Positions 1-7,957 of a DNA stretch of 64,000 bases are shown in pieces. The stretch lies in assembly GCA_016806145.1 (NCBI GenBank), contig CP063167.1:864501-928500 (forward strand). The letters run 5' to 3'. The position numbers were made by a program, and so were the translations under genes. The notes beneath the pieces were generated by a model, which made no database searches, was not told the DNA's origin, and was given only the letters and a program-made list of their open reading frames with translations. The stretch's first letter is position 1. Each line of letters starts with the position of its first letter. The stretch comes from Variovorax paradoxus. GTDB lineage: Bacteria; Pseudomonadota; Gammaproteobacteria; Burkholderiales; Burkholderiaceae_C.

Positions 1-305
1 GCGTACAAGCTGTCTGTTGCGAGAAGTAGGGTGTATCCATCTGCAGGTGCCTTCGCTACCAGGCTCGTGCCGACCAAGCCGCCAGCCCCCGACCGGTTGT
101 CTACGATGATGGATTGCTTGAGCAACTCCCCGACGACGTTCCCTAGCACACGTGCGAGGATGTCGGCGCTTCCTCCCGTCGCAAAGGGCACGACGAGCGT
201 GATCGGCTTTGCGGGATAGGTCTCTTCCGCCGGTGCAGGCATTGCAACTGCCGCCAAGCTGCAAGCAAGTGAGCCGACAGCGATGACCTTTAAAGGAACT
301 GGCAT
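1..305 (-). CDS. Bug/TctC-family tripartite tricarboxylate receptor, N-terminal part (runs off window)
   Basis: Reading the minus strand from the ATG at 305-303 gives about 101 residues with no stop before the window edge. It opens with a Sec-type signal peptide (hydrophobic run after MPVPLKVIAV, cleavage near PAPAEE). The Bug-family start of the mature protein follows: YPAKPITLVVPF, then a glycine-rich turn, then IIVDNRSGAGG and VAKAPADGYTLL. The family consists of periplasmic receptors that bind small carboxylates or aromatic acids. No TctA or TctB partner is visible. It is transcribed divergently from the LysR gene at 403, which probably controls it. The C-terminal two thirds lie outside the window. 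Confidence 0.9.
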   Translation of the reverse strand, partial: MPVPLKVIAVGSLACSLAAVAMPAPAEETYPAKPITLVVPFATGGSADILARVLGNVVGELLKQSIIVDNRSGAGGLVGTSLVAKAPADGYTLLLATDSLY

Positions 306-382
306 TTTTGTCTCCGTCTTTCTGTGGGAGAGACAACTCTAGATTGCCCTACAGGCCGGGAGATGGCATTTCGTGCATAGTG

Positions 383-399
383 TTTTCCGAAAGGGAAAA
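383..399. promoter_or_regulatory. Inverted repeat TTTTCC-N5-GGAAAA overlapping the RBS of the LysR gene
   Basis: Six-base arms at 383-388 and 394-399 are perfect reverse complements and cover the AAGGGA ribosome-binding site just ahead of the ATG at 403. The site lies in the 97-bp divergent promoter region between the Bug receptor and the LysR gene. An autoregulatory role is inference. Confidence 0.3.
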
Positions 400-402
400 T
401 TC

Positions 403-1302
403 ATGCGATCAGACTTCGACCCGTACACGCTTCGCCTTTTTCTTTCTGTGTGCGAGGAGGGAAGCATCGTCAGGTGCGCAGACCGTGAGGCTACTGTGGC
501 GTCTGCAGTCAGCAAGCGAATGGCTTCGCTGGAAAGCCAGGTTGGACTTACCCTGTTGCGCCGCGGCGCTCGAGGAATGGAGGCAACGGAAGCCGGCCAA
601 GCGCTCGCACGGCACGCCCGGGAGGTGCTAGGCAGCATGGAGCGAATGCGCACCGCAATGTCCGACCTGGCTCATGGCGGCGAAGGAAGCGTGACCATCC
701 TCTCCGGCCTAGCGCCCCTTTCTAGCAGCCTGCCTCAGGACATCGTCACCGTGCTTCAACAACACCAGTCACTCAAGATTCGACTGAAGCAGGCTGCGTC
801 CACCGAAATGGTACGTCTTGTGCGCGAGGGGAGCGCTGACCTAGGCATCTGCTGGGATGCTGCCGACCTTTCCGAACTGGAGGCAATTCCCTATCGCGAA
901 GACCATGCCTGCGTGGTGGTGCAGAACCGTCATCCACTCTCGCGGCGAAGCTCAGTCGCGTTCAGCGAGACCTTGGACTATGAGCACATTAGCGCAATGC
1001 CAGGCAGCATGATGGAAATCATGCTACGCCGGTATGCTGCGGTAACAGGCAAGAGCATTGCCGCCCACATCGAGGTGCAAAGCTTCGAGGCAGTGGTGCG
1101 CATTGCGGCGGCCGGGTTCGGGGTCGCAATCTTGACTGCGGAGGTCGCGGAGCCATTCGCGAGGGATCTTCCTGTCAAGCTCATACCTCTTTCGGATCAG
1201 TGGGCGCGGCGACGCTTCGTCATTTGCTTTCGAAAGGAGCCTTATGTATCTCGCGCTGCACTGCTGGTGGCAGAAGCGTTGCGGCAGCGGCTCACCGAGT
1301 AA
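403..1302 (+). CDS. LysR-family transcriptional regulator
   Basis: A 299-residue protein of normal LysR length. Residues 1-60 form the winged helix-turn-helix (LRLFLSVCEEGSIVRCADRE, then KRMASLESQVGLTLLRRGARGM and a TEAG turn). The rest is a LysR substrate-binding domain with GSADLGICWD and IAAAGFGVAIL. The start at 403 was chosen over an in-frame ATG ten codons upstream because MRSDFDPYTLRLF is the usual LysR beginning and AAGGGA lies just before it. Divergence from the Bug receptor suggests it senses that receptor's ligand or a metabolite of it. Confidence 0.93.
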   Translation: MRSDFDPYTLRLFLSVCEEGSIVRCADREATVASAVSKRMASLESQVGLTLLRRGARGMEATEAGQALARHAREVLGSMERMRTAMSDLAHGGEGSVTILSGLAPLSSSLPQDIVTVLQQHQSLKIRLKQAASTEMVRLVREGSADLGICWDAADLSELEAIPYREDHACVVVQNRHPLSRRSSVAFSETLDYEHISAMPGSMMEIMLRRYAAVTGKSIAAHIEVQSFEAVVRIAAAGFGVAILTAEVAEPFARDLPVKLIPLSDQWARRRFVICFRKEPYVSRAALLVAEALRQRLTE

Positions 1303-1878
1303 GCGGCTTTATCGAATGCTAGGGTCACTGCGAGTCTTCTGGCCGCTCGCGCGGACGTCGCATTAGAGCCGGAAGTTTCGCTAGCGACCGCCCACGGCTG
1401 CAGCTCGTCTATGCGGTTGATGGGAGATCGGCGATGCGCTCGAGCACGTGGCGTAGGTAGGCCTGTGGGTCAATACTGGCGAGCTTGGCCGAGCTTATCA
1501 AGGTGTAGATCACCACAGCGCTGATCCCGCCGTTGTCCGAGCCGAGGTGCAGCAATTTCTTGCGTCCGATCGCGACGTCGCGCAGCGCGCTCTGCGGCGT
1601 TGTTGTGGGCCTCGACTCGACCCTCGGTCACGAAGCGCGTCAGCGCCATCCAGTTGCTCAGCAAGTAAGGGCCCGAAGCAGCTGTAAGGCGTGCTCTGAA
1701 CCGAACATTCAGCGAGCGTCCGCTTTCGAGAACCTCGTATGTCGGCTATGGGCCCGTATGCGACACTCGAGCCACCGATCGTACTGCCCGAGACCGGACA
1801 CTCGTGACAGTCAGCTGCTGCCGACTGAGGATACCGCCCAAGAACTCCGCAGTGTTGCATCTGGAATTGGCGCGTGCA
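1303..1878. other. Gene-poor stretch holding the IS66 relic and decayed intergenic repeats
   Basis: Apart from the IS66 fragment no coding frame looks protein-like. Around 1690-1860 the sequence carries short words (CATTCAGCGAGCGTCCGC, TATGTCGGCTATGGGCCC) of the kind seen as decayed intergenic repeats in Burkholderiales. I see no promoter or terminator I can defend. Confidence 0.4.
1401..1680 (-). pseudogene. IS66-family transposase, C-terminal relic
   Basis: On the minus strand the IS66 DDE domain end is readable only by changing frame. LSNWMALTRFVTEG and VEAHNNAAERA come first, then in a second frame GRKKLLHLGSDNGG and VIYTLISSAKL, then DPQAYLRHVLERIADLP. A further shift is needed to read INRIDEL. 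The N-terminal two thirds and the accessory genes are missing, so this is a dead fragment. I could not define terminal repeats. Confidence 0.75.
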
Positions 1879-2958
1879 TCAATCTGGCCCGGGCAGGCCC
1901 GAGATGGCGGCCGGGCCGCGCTGCACGATAGGCGTGTCCTCGCGATGCGCCAGCACCCAGCGGGCGATCTCGTCCTTGCGCGCGAACCACACGTCCGGCT
2001 TGGAACGCGCGTAGGTGAAGAACCGATCCAGCACCCGGATGCGGTTGGCGTGTCCGTTAATGCGGTCGTGGAATCCCACAAGCATCATGCGCCGCCCATT
2101 CGCGCCTTCTTCGTAGAGCTGGTCGAATTCGTCTTTCAACGCCTGCTCGTAGGCGATCGGGTTGTAGCCCTCGAACGGGTAGGCCGAGATGTCGTTCAGG
2201 TGGAACGTATACGGCACCGTCACGAAGTCCTTGCCGTTGACCGGAATGATGAACGGCTCATCACGGCTCGGCTCGTCGATGTGATACACGAAGCCGAGTT
2301 CCTGCAGCGTCTCGAGGATGTGCACCGAGTTGCGCAAGAAGAACGCGTTCCAGCCCACCGGCTGCTGGCCCGTGACCTTGTGGATGATCTCGGCCGATTC
2401 CGCGATGAAGCGCTTCTCGTCGCTGCGCGAGAGGTTGTACGAATTGCTCCAGGTGGGCCCGTGAGCGGCCGCCTCGTGGCCGCGGCGCACGATCTCCTGG
2501 GCCAAGTCGGGGGCGTTCTTTATGGCCTCGCCGATCATGAACGACGACACCTTGATGCGGTGCTTGTCGAACAGGTCCAGCGCGCGCGGGATGCCTTCAT
2601 AGCGGCCATAGGCGAAGAAGGCGTTGGTCGGCAGGTCGGGCACGCCTTTGTCGATCGGAATCGGGATCGGCCCCGCGGCACCCGAGATGGGCTGGCCGCC
2701 GCCCTCGAACATCATCGAGACGCTCACCGCCAGGCGAGCACCGTTCGGCCAGAGGCCCTTACCGCCGCGGGAGGCGGCCGGTGTCGCGCCGTCGGGCGCG
2801 CGGCCCGCGGGCGTGCCGGCGGACTGCGCGTGCGCATCGCCCAGCAGCGCGCCCGTGGCGATCGCGCCGGCCACGGCGCCGCCGGCCTGGGCCAGGAAGG
2901 AGCGGCGGCCCGTTCGCAACCCGTCGGCGCCGCGTAAGGAAAGATCGAATTCGGTCAT
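1879..2958 (-). CDS. Polysaccharide deacetylase-family protein with Tat signal
   Basis: A 359-residue protein. The N-terminus has a twin-arginine motif (GRRSFLAQAGG) followed by an alanine-rich hydrophobic stretch ending near GDAHA, so it should be exported folded. The body matches the NodB/PuuE type: KVSSFMIGEAI, then the metal-site region GHEAAAHGPTWSN, and VGFHDRINGHANR near the C-terminus. The usual catalytic TFDD is not obvious; the corresponding strand reads VSVSMMFEGGG. The likely role is hydrolysis of a C-N bond in a polysaccharide or small amide. It sits 21 bp downstream of the SDR at 2980 and is probably co-transcribed with it. Confidence 0.85.
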   Translation of the reverse strand: MTEFDLSLRGADGLRTGRRSFLAQAGGAVAGAIATGALLGDAHAQSAGTPAGRAPDGATPAASRGGKGLWPNGARLAVSVSMMFEGGGQPISGAAGPIPIPIDKGVPDLPTNAFFAYGRYEGIPRALDLFDKHRIKVSSFMIGEAIKNAPDLAQEIVRRGHEAAAHGPTWSNSYNLSRSDEKRFIAESAEIIHKVTGQQPVGWNAFFLRNSVHILETLQELGFVYHIDEPSRDEPFIIPVNGKDFVTVPYTFHLNDISAYPFEGYNPIAYEQALKDEFDQLYEEGANGRRMMLVGFHDRINGHANRIRVLDRFFTYARSKPDVWFARKDEIARWVLAHREDTPIVQRGPAAISGLPGPD

Positions 2959-2979
2959 GTCGTGCCCCTCGTCGGTGAT

Positions 2980-3753
2980 TCAGGAAACGCTGGCGACCAG
3001 GTTCTCGCCGCCGGCCACCTCGAGCACGGTGCCGGTCACGTACGGATTGGTCATGAGGAAGACTGCGGCATGGCCCACGTCCTCAGGCTTTCCCGCGCGC
3101 CGCGCGGGGAAGGTCTCTTCCACCTTCTTGCGCAGGCCGTCGCGATGTTCGGCCGGCAGGAAGGCCCACATGTCGGTGTCGATGAAGCCGGGGCGAATCG
3201 TGTTCACGCGGGTGGGTGCGAGCTCGATCGCGAGCGAGCCCGACAGCGCCTCCACCGCGGCGAACGCCGATGTGACGGCGGTGAAGCCGACCTTCGGCCG
3301 CACGGCCATGCCGCCGGTCAGGAATGTGATCGTGCCGCCGGCGTTCAGGTGCGGCGAGCCATGGCGGGCGCAGGCCCAGCTGCCCAGGTACTTGCCCTCC
3401 ATGTAGCTGCGCGCGCCGCTCATGTCCGCGTCCATGAACGCGCCCCAGGTGCCGAGATCGGGCGCGGCGGTGACGACCAGGTGGTCGAACACGCCGATGG
3501 CGTCGAACGCCGCTCTCACGCTCGACTCGTCGCGGATATCCAGGCTCACCTGCTGGAAGCCGGCGAGATCCGGACGCTCCTGCGGCGACGAGAGGCGGCG
3601 GCTGGCGACGACTGCCGTCGCGCCCGCTGCCCGCGCGGCCTGCGCCACGCCGAAGCCGATGCCGGACTTGCCGCCGACGACGACGACCGTCTTACCTGCC
3701 AGGGAGGTGGATACGGCGGGTGCCGCGGCTTGCGGGTGGGTTGTTGAAGTCAT
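2980..3753 (-). CDS. SDR-family NAD(P)-dependent oxidoreductase
   Basis: A 257-residue classical short-chain dehydrogenase. The Rossmann motif is VVVGGKSGIGFGVA (near residues 23-36), and NTIRPGFIDTDMW and GTVLEVAGGE are typical C-terminal elements. The catalytic YxxxK is not clear: the segment after TFLTGGMAV reads VGFTAVTSAFAAVEAL. This points to a divergent SDR (the Tyr position appears replaced), so activity should not be assumed. It is divergent from the LysR gene at 3975 and the first gene of a pair with the deacetylase. Confidence 0.85.
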   Translation of the reverse strand: MTSTTHPQAAAPAVSTSLAGKTVVVVGGKSGIGFGVAQAARAAGATAVVASRRLSSPQERPDLAGFQQVSLDIRDESSVRAAFDAIGVFDHLVVTAAPDLGTWGAFMDADMSGARSYMEGKYLGSWACARHGSPHLNAGGTITFLTGGMAVRPKVGFTAVTSAFAAVEALSGSLAIELAPTRVNTIRPGFIDTDMWAFLPAEHRDGLRKKVEETFPARRAGKPEDVGHAAVFLMTNPYVTGTVLEVAGGENLVASVS

Positions 3754-3869
3754 GTTGAATTCCTTGGTTCGCTGATCACGGGGTAAGCCGGCGCCGCGGC
3801 GTCGGCCTTCACGGGTGCAATGCCATCCAGAGGCATTGCAGTCATGCTAATTAGCTTCCAAGTCGGTGA

Positions 3870-3890
3870 TAATCTGGCTCGTCGTGATTA
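3870..3890. promoter_or_regulatory. TAATC-N11-GATTA candidate LysR operator
   Basis: Perfect five-base arms at 3870-3874 and 3886-3890 with 11 bases between them fit the T-N11-A architecture of LysR binding sites. The site lies between the divergent SDR and LysR genes. A perfect palindrome GCTAATTAGC sits 14 bp away at 3846-3855. Function is inferred from position only. Confidence 0.45.
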
Positions 3891-3974
3891 CACTTAGTCC
3901 GTTTTGGAATAAATCCGTCGCGGAGCATCGGCCACGGCTGCCACCTCCCGGCCGCACGCAACAGGGCACACCCC

Positions 3975-4856
3975 ATGGATCGATTCCAGGAGCTGACCGC
4001 CTTCGCGGCGGTTGTCGAGGCCGGCGGTTTCTCGGCCGCCGCCCGCCGCATCGGCGAATCCCAGTCGGCGGTCAGCAAGTCCGTCGGCGCGCTGGAGCGG
4101 AGGCTGGGCGCGCAGCTGCTCAACCGCACCACGCGCAGCGTGACCCCGACGGAGGCCGGGAGGCGGTACCACGAGCGCATCAAGCCGCTGCTGGACGAGA
4201 TGTCGCAGGTGGACGGCGAGCTCATGAGCAGCATGGGGGAGCTTTCGGGACTGGTGCGGATCGCGGCGTCGACCACCTTCGGCCGCCTCCACGTGCTGCC
4301 CATCGTGCCGCGACTGCTGGCGCTGCATCCGAAGCTCCGCTTGGAGCTCAAGCTCACGGATGGCGTGCAGGACCTGCTGACCGAGGGCATCGACCTAGCC
4401 ATCCGCATCAGCCCGCTGCGCAGCCCCGACGCCGTGGTCAAGCGCGTGGCCACCACGTCGCTGGTCTGTGTGGGGTCGCGCTACTACTTCGAGCGGCACG
4501 GGGTGCCGAAGACGCCCGAGGACCTCGTGCACCACAACTGCATCGTCTATAACGGCATCGACCAGTGGACGTTCAGCCGGCCCGAGGGGCCGTTCAGCGT
4601 GCGCGTAGGCGGAAACCTCGCCTCCAACACCGTCGACACGATCCTGTCGGCAGTGCAGGCCGGCGTGGGCATCGGGATGTTCTACCGGGCTTCGTTCACC
4701 GATGACCTGCGCGCGGCGGGCGTCGTGACAGTGCTAGATCAGTTCATCGGCGAAACCCGGGATGTCAGCCTCATCTGGCCCAACCGAAAGTTCATTCCGG
4801 CACGCGTGCGCCAGGTGACCGACTACTTCGCGGCCGGTCTAGCGGAACGCGTCTGA
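3975..4856 (+). CDS. LysR-family transcriptional regulator
   Basis: A 293-residue protein. The N-terminal HTH (MDRFQELTAFAAVVEAGGFS, AARRIGESQSAVSKSVGALE, RTTRSVTPTEAG) and the effector domain (LTEGIDLAIRISPL, LVCVGSRYYFERHG, VQAGVGIGMFYRASF) put it in the large LysR subgroup that controls single dehydrogenase genes. It is divergent from the SDR at 3753 and probably its regulator. Confidence 0.95.
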   Translation: MDRFQELTAFAAVVEAGGFSAAARRIGESQSAVSKSVGALERRLGAQLLNRTTRSVTPTEAGRRYHERIKPLLDEMSQVDGELMSSMGELSGLVRIAASTTFGRLHVLPIVPRLLALHPKLRLELKLTDGVQDLLTEGIDLAIRISPLRSPDAVVKRVATTSLVCVGSRYYFERHGVPKTPEDLVHHNCIVYNGIDQWTFSRPEGPFSVRVGGNLASNTVDTILSAVQAGVGIGMFYRASFTDDLRAAGVVTVLDQFIGETRDVSLIWPNRKFIPARVRQVTDYFAAGLAERV

Positions 4857-5473
4857 AAAAGCACTCGACAGTCGACTTCCGGTCGTAAGCGCTACAGCCC
4901 AATGACTGGGTCATTCCACGGTGCGGCGGGAAGCTTGGCGACTCGATCGCTGTTCGACGTCAGTCACGCAGCGCGCGCGGGGTGGCCTCTAACGCGTCGA
5001 GCGCGATAGCCCGGCTCGCCGCGTCCGTATGCCCGGGGGCCAGAGTATGTTCAACGTGGCCAGTGGCCGACAGCGGCGCAATCGATTGTCTCGAACGTCA
5101 CGCCGTGGCTGGCCGGCGCCGCTTGGAACGCGTGCCACCGCACGGCGTCCCGTAGGCGCAGCACGAGATGGACGGCGCCGTCGCCGCCCTGCAAGATCAG
5201 GGCATCTTGGAAGTGCGCCAGACCCCGGCGGATCTCGGACGCTAGCGCCCGGCCGTGGTCGCGTGCGCGGCGATCAAGCACTCACACATGTGGCCGCCGA
5301 GCTCTAGAACCATTGATTTTGGATCGAGGCGCCAAATTTCACTGCCCTGAAGCGGCCGTTGCCGGGAGTCTGCTCCTGGCCGAATGCCGTCAACGTATCT
5401 GAGGCTCCATCGGTACAAAGCCGAAGTTCAATACCCCGCAAAGTCGTCGTCGGTCAGATGATCCGAGAGGCGT
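4857..5473. other. Gene-poor stretch with an unrecognised decayed minus-strand frame
   Basis: Minus-strand frames look weakly protein-like: ASEIRRGLAHFQDALILQGG at about 5230-5170, and after a frame change PGHTDAASRAIALDALEATP near 5040-4965, ending in a stop. They could be the tail of a broken gene, but I cannot name a family. No intact gene was found. One copy of the CCTGGCCG repeat motif is at 5370-5389. Confidence 0.3.
5370..5389. repeat. TCCTGGCCG-type intergenic motif, copy 1
   Basis: Core CTGCTCCTGGCCGAATGCCG. Similar cores occur at 6011-6032, 6612-6630 and 7476-7496, always between the small minus-strand genes. Together they look like a decayed interspersed repeat. Confidence 0.4.
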
Positions 5474-5914
5474 TCATAAGCTACCCCATAGATACAGCGA
5501 CTTCTGTTCAGCAATCGCCTGTTTAGCGAGTCTTTGAAGATCCAGCACCACAGGTCGCAGTTCCGCCACATCCACTTGAAGCTCCTCGGTGTCGGCCCAT
5601 CGGGGGAGTGCAGCATCAAGCGCCGAGTGTTCGACGTGAGTAAGAAGTTGGACTAGCCGATCTGGGAACCGGAAGAGCCAGGAGTCCCCTTCATCGCCGC
5701 CCTCGTCACTTTCCAACGCGTGCAGGTCAGCATCCCATTCCTTCCCTTCTAGGATTGCCCACAAAGTGCCTACTTCAAGGTCGGTGAAGCCTTTGTACTC
5801 AGCCGGGCGCAATTGCAATGCAATGGCCTTGCCCTGGTCATCTTCGCTCATCCGGTCCGCATAGCGCGCGGCTTCTCCTTCATTCGCGACGAAGAAGTCG
5901 GAAAGTAATCCCAT
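5474..5914 (-). CDS. Small hypothetical protein (immunity-like)
   Basis: A 146-residue acidic protein starting MGLLSDFFVANEGEAARYAD. I do not recognise a family with certainty. Features seen: an acidic middle (ESDEGGDEGDSWLFRFPD), a leucine-rich segment (RLVQLLTHVEHSAL) and a C-terminus ending KSLYLWGSL. No signal peptide or membrane segment is present. It is the last of a run of small same-strand genes with lower GC than the surrounding operons. Size, acidity and clustering resemble polymorphic-toxin immunity proteins, but no toxin gene is nearby, so that is only a suggestion. Confidence 0.6.
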   Translation of the reverse strand: MGLLSDFFVANEGEAARYADRMSEDDQGKAIALQLRPAEYKGFTDLEVGTLWAILEGKEWDADLHALESDEGGDEGDSWLFRFPDRLVQLLTHVEHSALDAALPRWADTEELQVDVAELRPVVLDLQRLAKQAIAEQKSLYLWGSL

Positions 5915-6010
5915 TGCATTCCTCCTATGTTTCTATGCTGCCACTGAGCTGCGTAACGCGGATTTAGATGACTAGACCGCTTCCGAGGGTGTCTGGCTCC
6001 GACGCCAAGT

Positions 6011-6032
6011 GACCGGTCCTGGCCGTATGCCG
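6011..6032. repeat. TCCTGGCCG-type intergenic motif, copy 2
   Basis: Contains GACCGGTCCTGGCCG followed by TATGCCG, close to copy 1 at 5370. It lies in the gap between the genes ending at 6039 and starting at 5914. Confidence 0.4.
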
Positions 6033-6038
6033 CCTCGT

Positions 6039-6557
6039 TCAGCGAATTTCGATGCGGCCATCTGCACAACGTACTACCTCAGCACGCCATTCGGGCTTGT
6101 CTATTCCATCGTTGCTCTGGATACCAAAGGTCTCGACTTCGCCAGTTTCCGAAAGTGGGTCGCAGGTCCACCAAGCCGACTCATAGGGCGTGTCGCCACG
6201 TTCGTGCTCGTATTCGATCGCGACCGGTTCGGAAACTGCGACGGCAATTTGTCGAAGCCATGTAAGGAAATCCAGATTCCACTTTCCGAGGTAGCCCTCC
6301 TTTTCGCCATCGCGGAGGTCGGCTTCGTGCAATACAGGACGAGCGTTCTCCGTACGCCAAAGTAGTTCATCAGAATCCGGTGGTTTATGTGTATGCCCGT
6401 AGACGTCTTCGAGCAACAAGGCGGACTTCGCGTCGATGAGCAGAAGTTGCTCACTCACCTTCGCAACGCTCAAGGCGTCGCGAAGCGATGCGCAAAGCAA
6501 GAGATACTGCGCGGTCTTTCCGCCGGCGGGAACCGAGAGCAGAACGTCAATTGGCAT
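6039..6557 (-). CDS. Hypothetical protein (immunity-like)
   Basis: A 172-residue protein if started at the ATG at 6557 (MPIDVLLSVPAGGKTAQYLL). An in-frame extension upstream reads arginine/proline-rich repeat DNA and was discarded. There is no good Shine-Dalgarno before the chosen start. The C-terminal half is acidic and tryptophan-rich (ESAWWTCDPLSETGEVETFG). There is no signal peptide. Family not recognised. It belongs to the same cluster of small minus-strand genes, so a role as an accessory or immunity protein is inference. Confidence 0.55.
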   Translation of the reverse strand: MPIDVLLSVPAGGKTAQYLLLCASLRDALSVAKVSEQLLLIDAKSALLLEDVYGHTHKPPDSDELLWRTENARPVLHEADLRDGEKEGYLGKWNLDFLTWLRQIAVAVSEPVAIEYEHERGDTPYESAWWTCDPLSETGEVETFGIQSNDGIDKPEWRAEVVRCADGRIEIR

Positions 6558-6611
6558 GAGGTAGATGCATGGGAGGAACGACCGCCTTGGAGCAAATTTG
6601 AGGGCCCGAAT

Positions 6612-6630
6612 GACTGGTCTTGGCCGACTG
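6612..6630. repeat. TCCTGGCCG-type intergenic motif, copy 3
   Basis: GACTGGTCTTGGCCGACTG, followed by a GC-rich run to about 6690. It separates the genes starting at 6557 and ending at 6688. Confidence 0.4.
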
Positions 6631-6687
6631 TAGCCGGTCGCGCGGCCGCCGCAGTGGGGCCCGAAGCGGCGATTGGGCCGAGACCTG

Positions 6688-7152
6688 TCAGGCTGTCGCA
6701 TCACGCCAGAGCAGTTGAAGATCTTCAGGCATACCTGAATACGGCGTTGTCATATCCAGATCGTTAAGAGCCGACGGCGGCTCGCCAGCCACGATGCTGC
6801 TATGCATTCGCAACAAATGCAGGAGGCTTTCCGCCGCCCACGCGTTATTCGGCATCGCGTCGCCACCGTATTTCGCTCGGATGATCACGCCAGCACGAGC
6901 GGCGGCAGTCCAAAACGTCTGTCGATGTTCGTCCGACAGCCCGCGTATGTCGAACTCACAGAAGGGTGCAGTTCGGTCGGAGAGGTCCTCCAACCATGTG
7001 CGTAGCCTCTTGTGCTGTTCGGGAATTTCGCGAGCGATTAGGACCAGCATGCCGCAGTAGCCTAGATTGGAACGGTTCAGTGCCCGCCCATCTTCGAGAT
7101 ACATCAAGGATGACAAATTGCCCCTCCAAACTTCTGCTCTTGGCCGATTCAA
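6688..7152 (-). CDS. Hypothetical protein
   Basis: A 154-residue protein (MNRPRAEVWRGNLSSLMYLE at the start). No known motif is visible. It is mixed alpha/beta in composition, with one cysteine in the middle (RTAPFCEFDIRGL). Its ATG overlaps the stop of the upstream gene (7149-7152), which supports translational coupling and this start choice. Confidence 0.6.
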   Translation of the reverse strand: MNRPRAEVWRGNLSSLMYLEDGRALNRSNLGYCGMLVLIAREIPEQHKRLRTWLEDLSDRTAPFCEFDIRGLSDEHRQTFWTAAARAGVIIRAKYGGDAMPNNAWAAESLLHLLRMHSSIVAGEPPSALNDLDMTTPYSGMPEDLQLLWRDATA

Positions 7153-7448
7153 GACTTGAAGATCATCGCTTCAAAGTCGTGAAGTCCTTGGGCCGCCCGA
7201 ACTATCTCTCCGCTTCGATACAGGCCGAGCGCCTCGTCGAGCACGCTCTCCAAATCGTTGATGCGCGGCAAGTCGGGAGCGTCAGCCATGACCAACTTGA
7301 CTCCGTGGCGCAGTTCAGCAAACGCCCGATCCAGCGTCATTTGCTGATCGGCCGTAAGGTAGTCCCTGACCGGAAAATTGTCCGGTGCGCAAAGCACGAC
7401 ATAGCCGATGAAGTTGTAGAGACCGTTGATGTCTCGAATCCAAGCCAT
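7149..7448 (-). CDS. Small hypothetical protein
   Basis: A 99-residue protein (MAWIRDINGLYNFIGYVVLC) with no recognisable domain, predicted soluble and largely helical. The four-base overlap with the 154-residue gene downstream makes the two a coupled pair. A copy of the intergenic motif lies just upstream at 7476. Confidence 0.6.
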   Translation of the reverse strand: MAWIRDINGLYNFIGYVVLCAPDNFPVRDYLTADQQMTLDRAFAELRHGVKLVMADAPDLPRINDLESVLDEALGLYRSGEIVRAAQGLHDFEAMIFKS

Positions 7449-7475
7449 CGATTTCTTTCAAGCCGTGAGTGTGAA

Positions 7476-7496
7476 TGTCCGGTTCTGGCCGGATTC
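7476..7496. repeat. TCCTGGCCG-type intergenic motif, copy 4
   Basis: TGTCCGGTTCTGGCCGGATT. This is the copy immediately upstream of the 7149-7448 gene. Confidence 0.4.
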
Positions 7497-7549
7497 AGAC
7501 TCACGCCGACAGGCCCCGGCAGGCCCAAATCCGATCCGCAAAAATTGAT

Positions 7550-7957
7550 TCAGAAGTCAAGGCGATCCTCGGCCCTCCTTGAGGGCGCAAAGCGCTCCTT
7601 GTGCGTTCGCATAAGCGTCGCACAGGGTAGCACTACCGCCAGATAGGCTCTCTCCTTTTCAACCTGCGGACTCAGCAACGATGCAACATCGTAGAGGGAG
7701 CAGAAGTCGACCCCATCGCAGGAGAAGTGGTGGCAGATCATCTCGCGCAAGGCGAACTCACGCAGCGATCGAGGCTGGCGGTGCGAATCGATCACCGTGC
7801 CTTCGGCAAGTGCCGGCAGTTGCAAGCCGTGTGATTGGTAGTAGTAGTCGATGATGTGCGTCACCGCCCTGAGCTTGGCCACGACGACAGCCTTCGCCTG
7901 TTCAAACTGTGGGGTACCTAGCTCTAGGTACTCGTTCCAAGGGGAATAGCACGGCAT
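7550..7957 (-). CDS. Hypothetical protein (MPCY-start family)
   Basis: A 135-residue protein beginning MPCYSPWNEYLELGTPQFEQ, followed by AKLRAVTHIIDYYYQSHGLQ and a central REMICHHFSCDGVDFCSLYD. I have the impression of a small conserved family found in phages and genomic islands, but cannot assign a function. His and Cys residues in the central motif could bind metal. It is the first gene of the small-gene island. Confidence 0.6.
   Translation of the reverse strand: MPCYSPWNEYLELGTPQFEQAKAVVVAKLRAVTHIIDYYYQSHGLQLPALAEGTVIDSHRQPRSLREFALREMICHHFSCDGVDFCSLYDVASLLSPQVEKERAYLAVVLPCATLMRTHKERFAPSRRAEDRLDF

Noticed and set aside
1804..2937. 377-codon plus-strand frame opposite the deacetylase
   Set aside because: Shadow of the Tat-exported deacetylase-like gene; no family features of its own.
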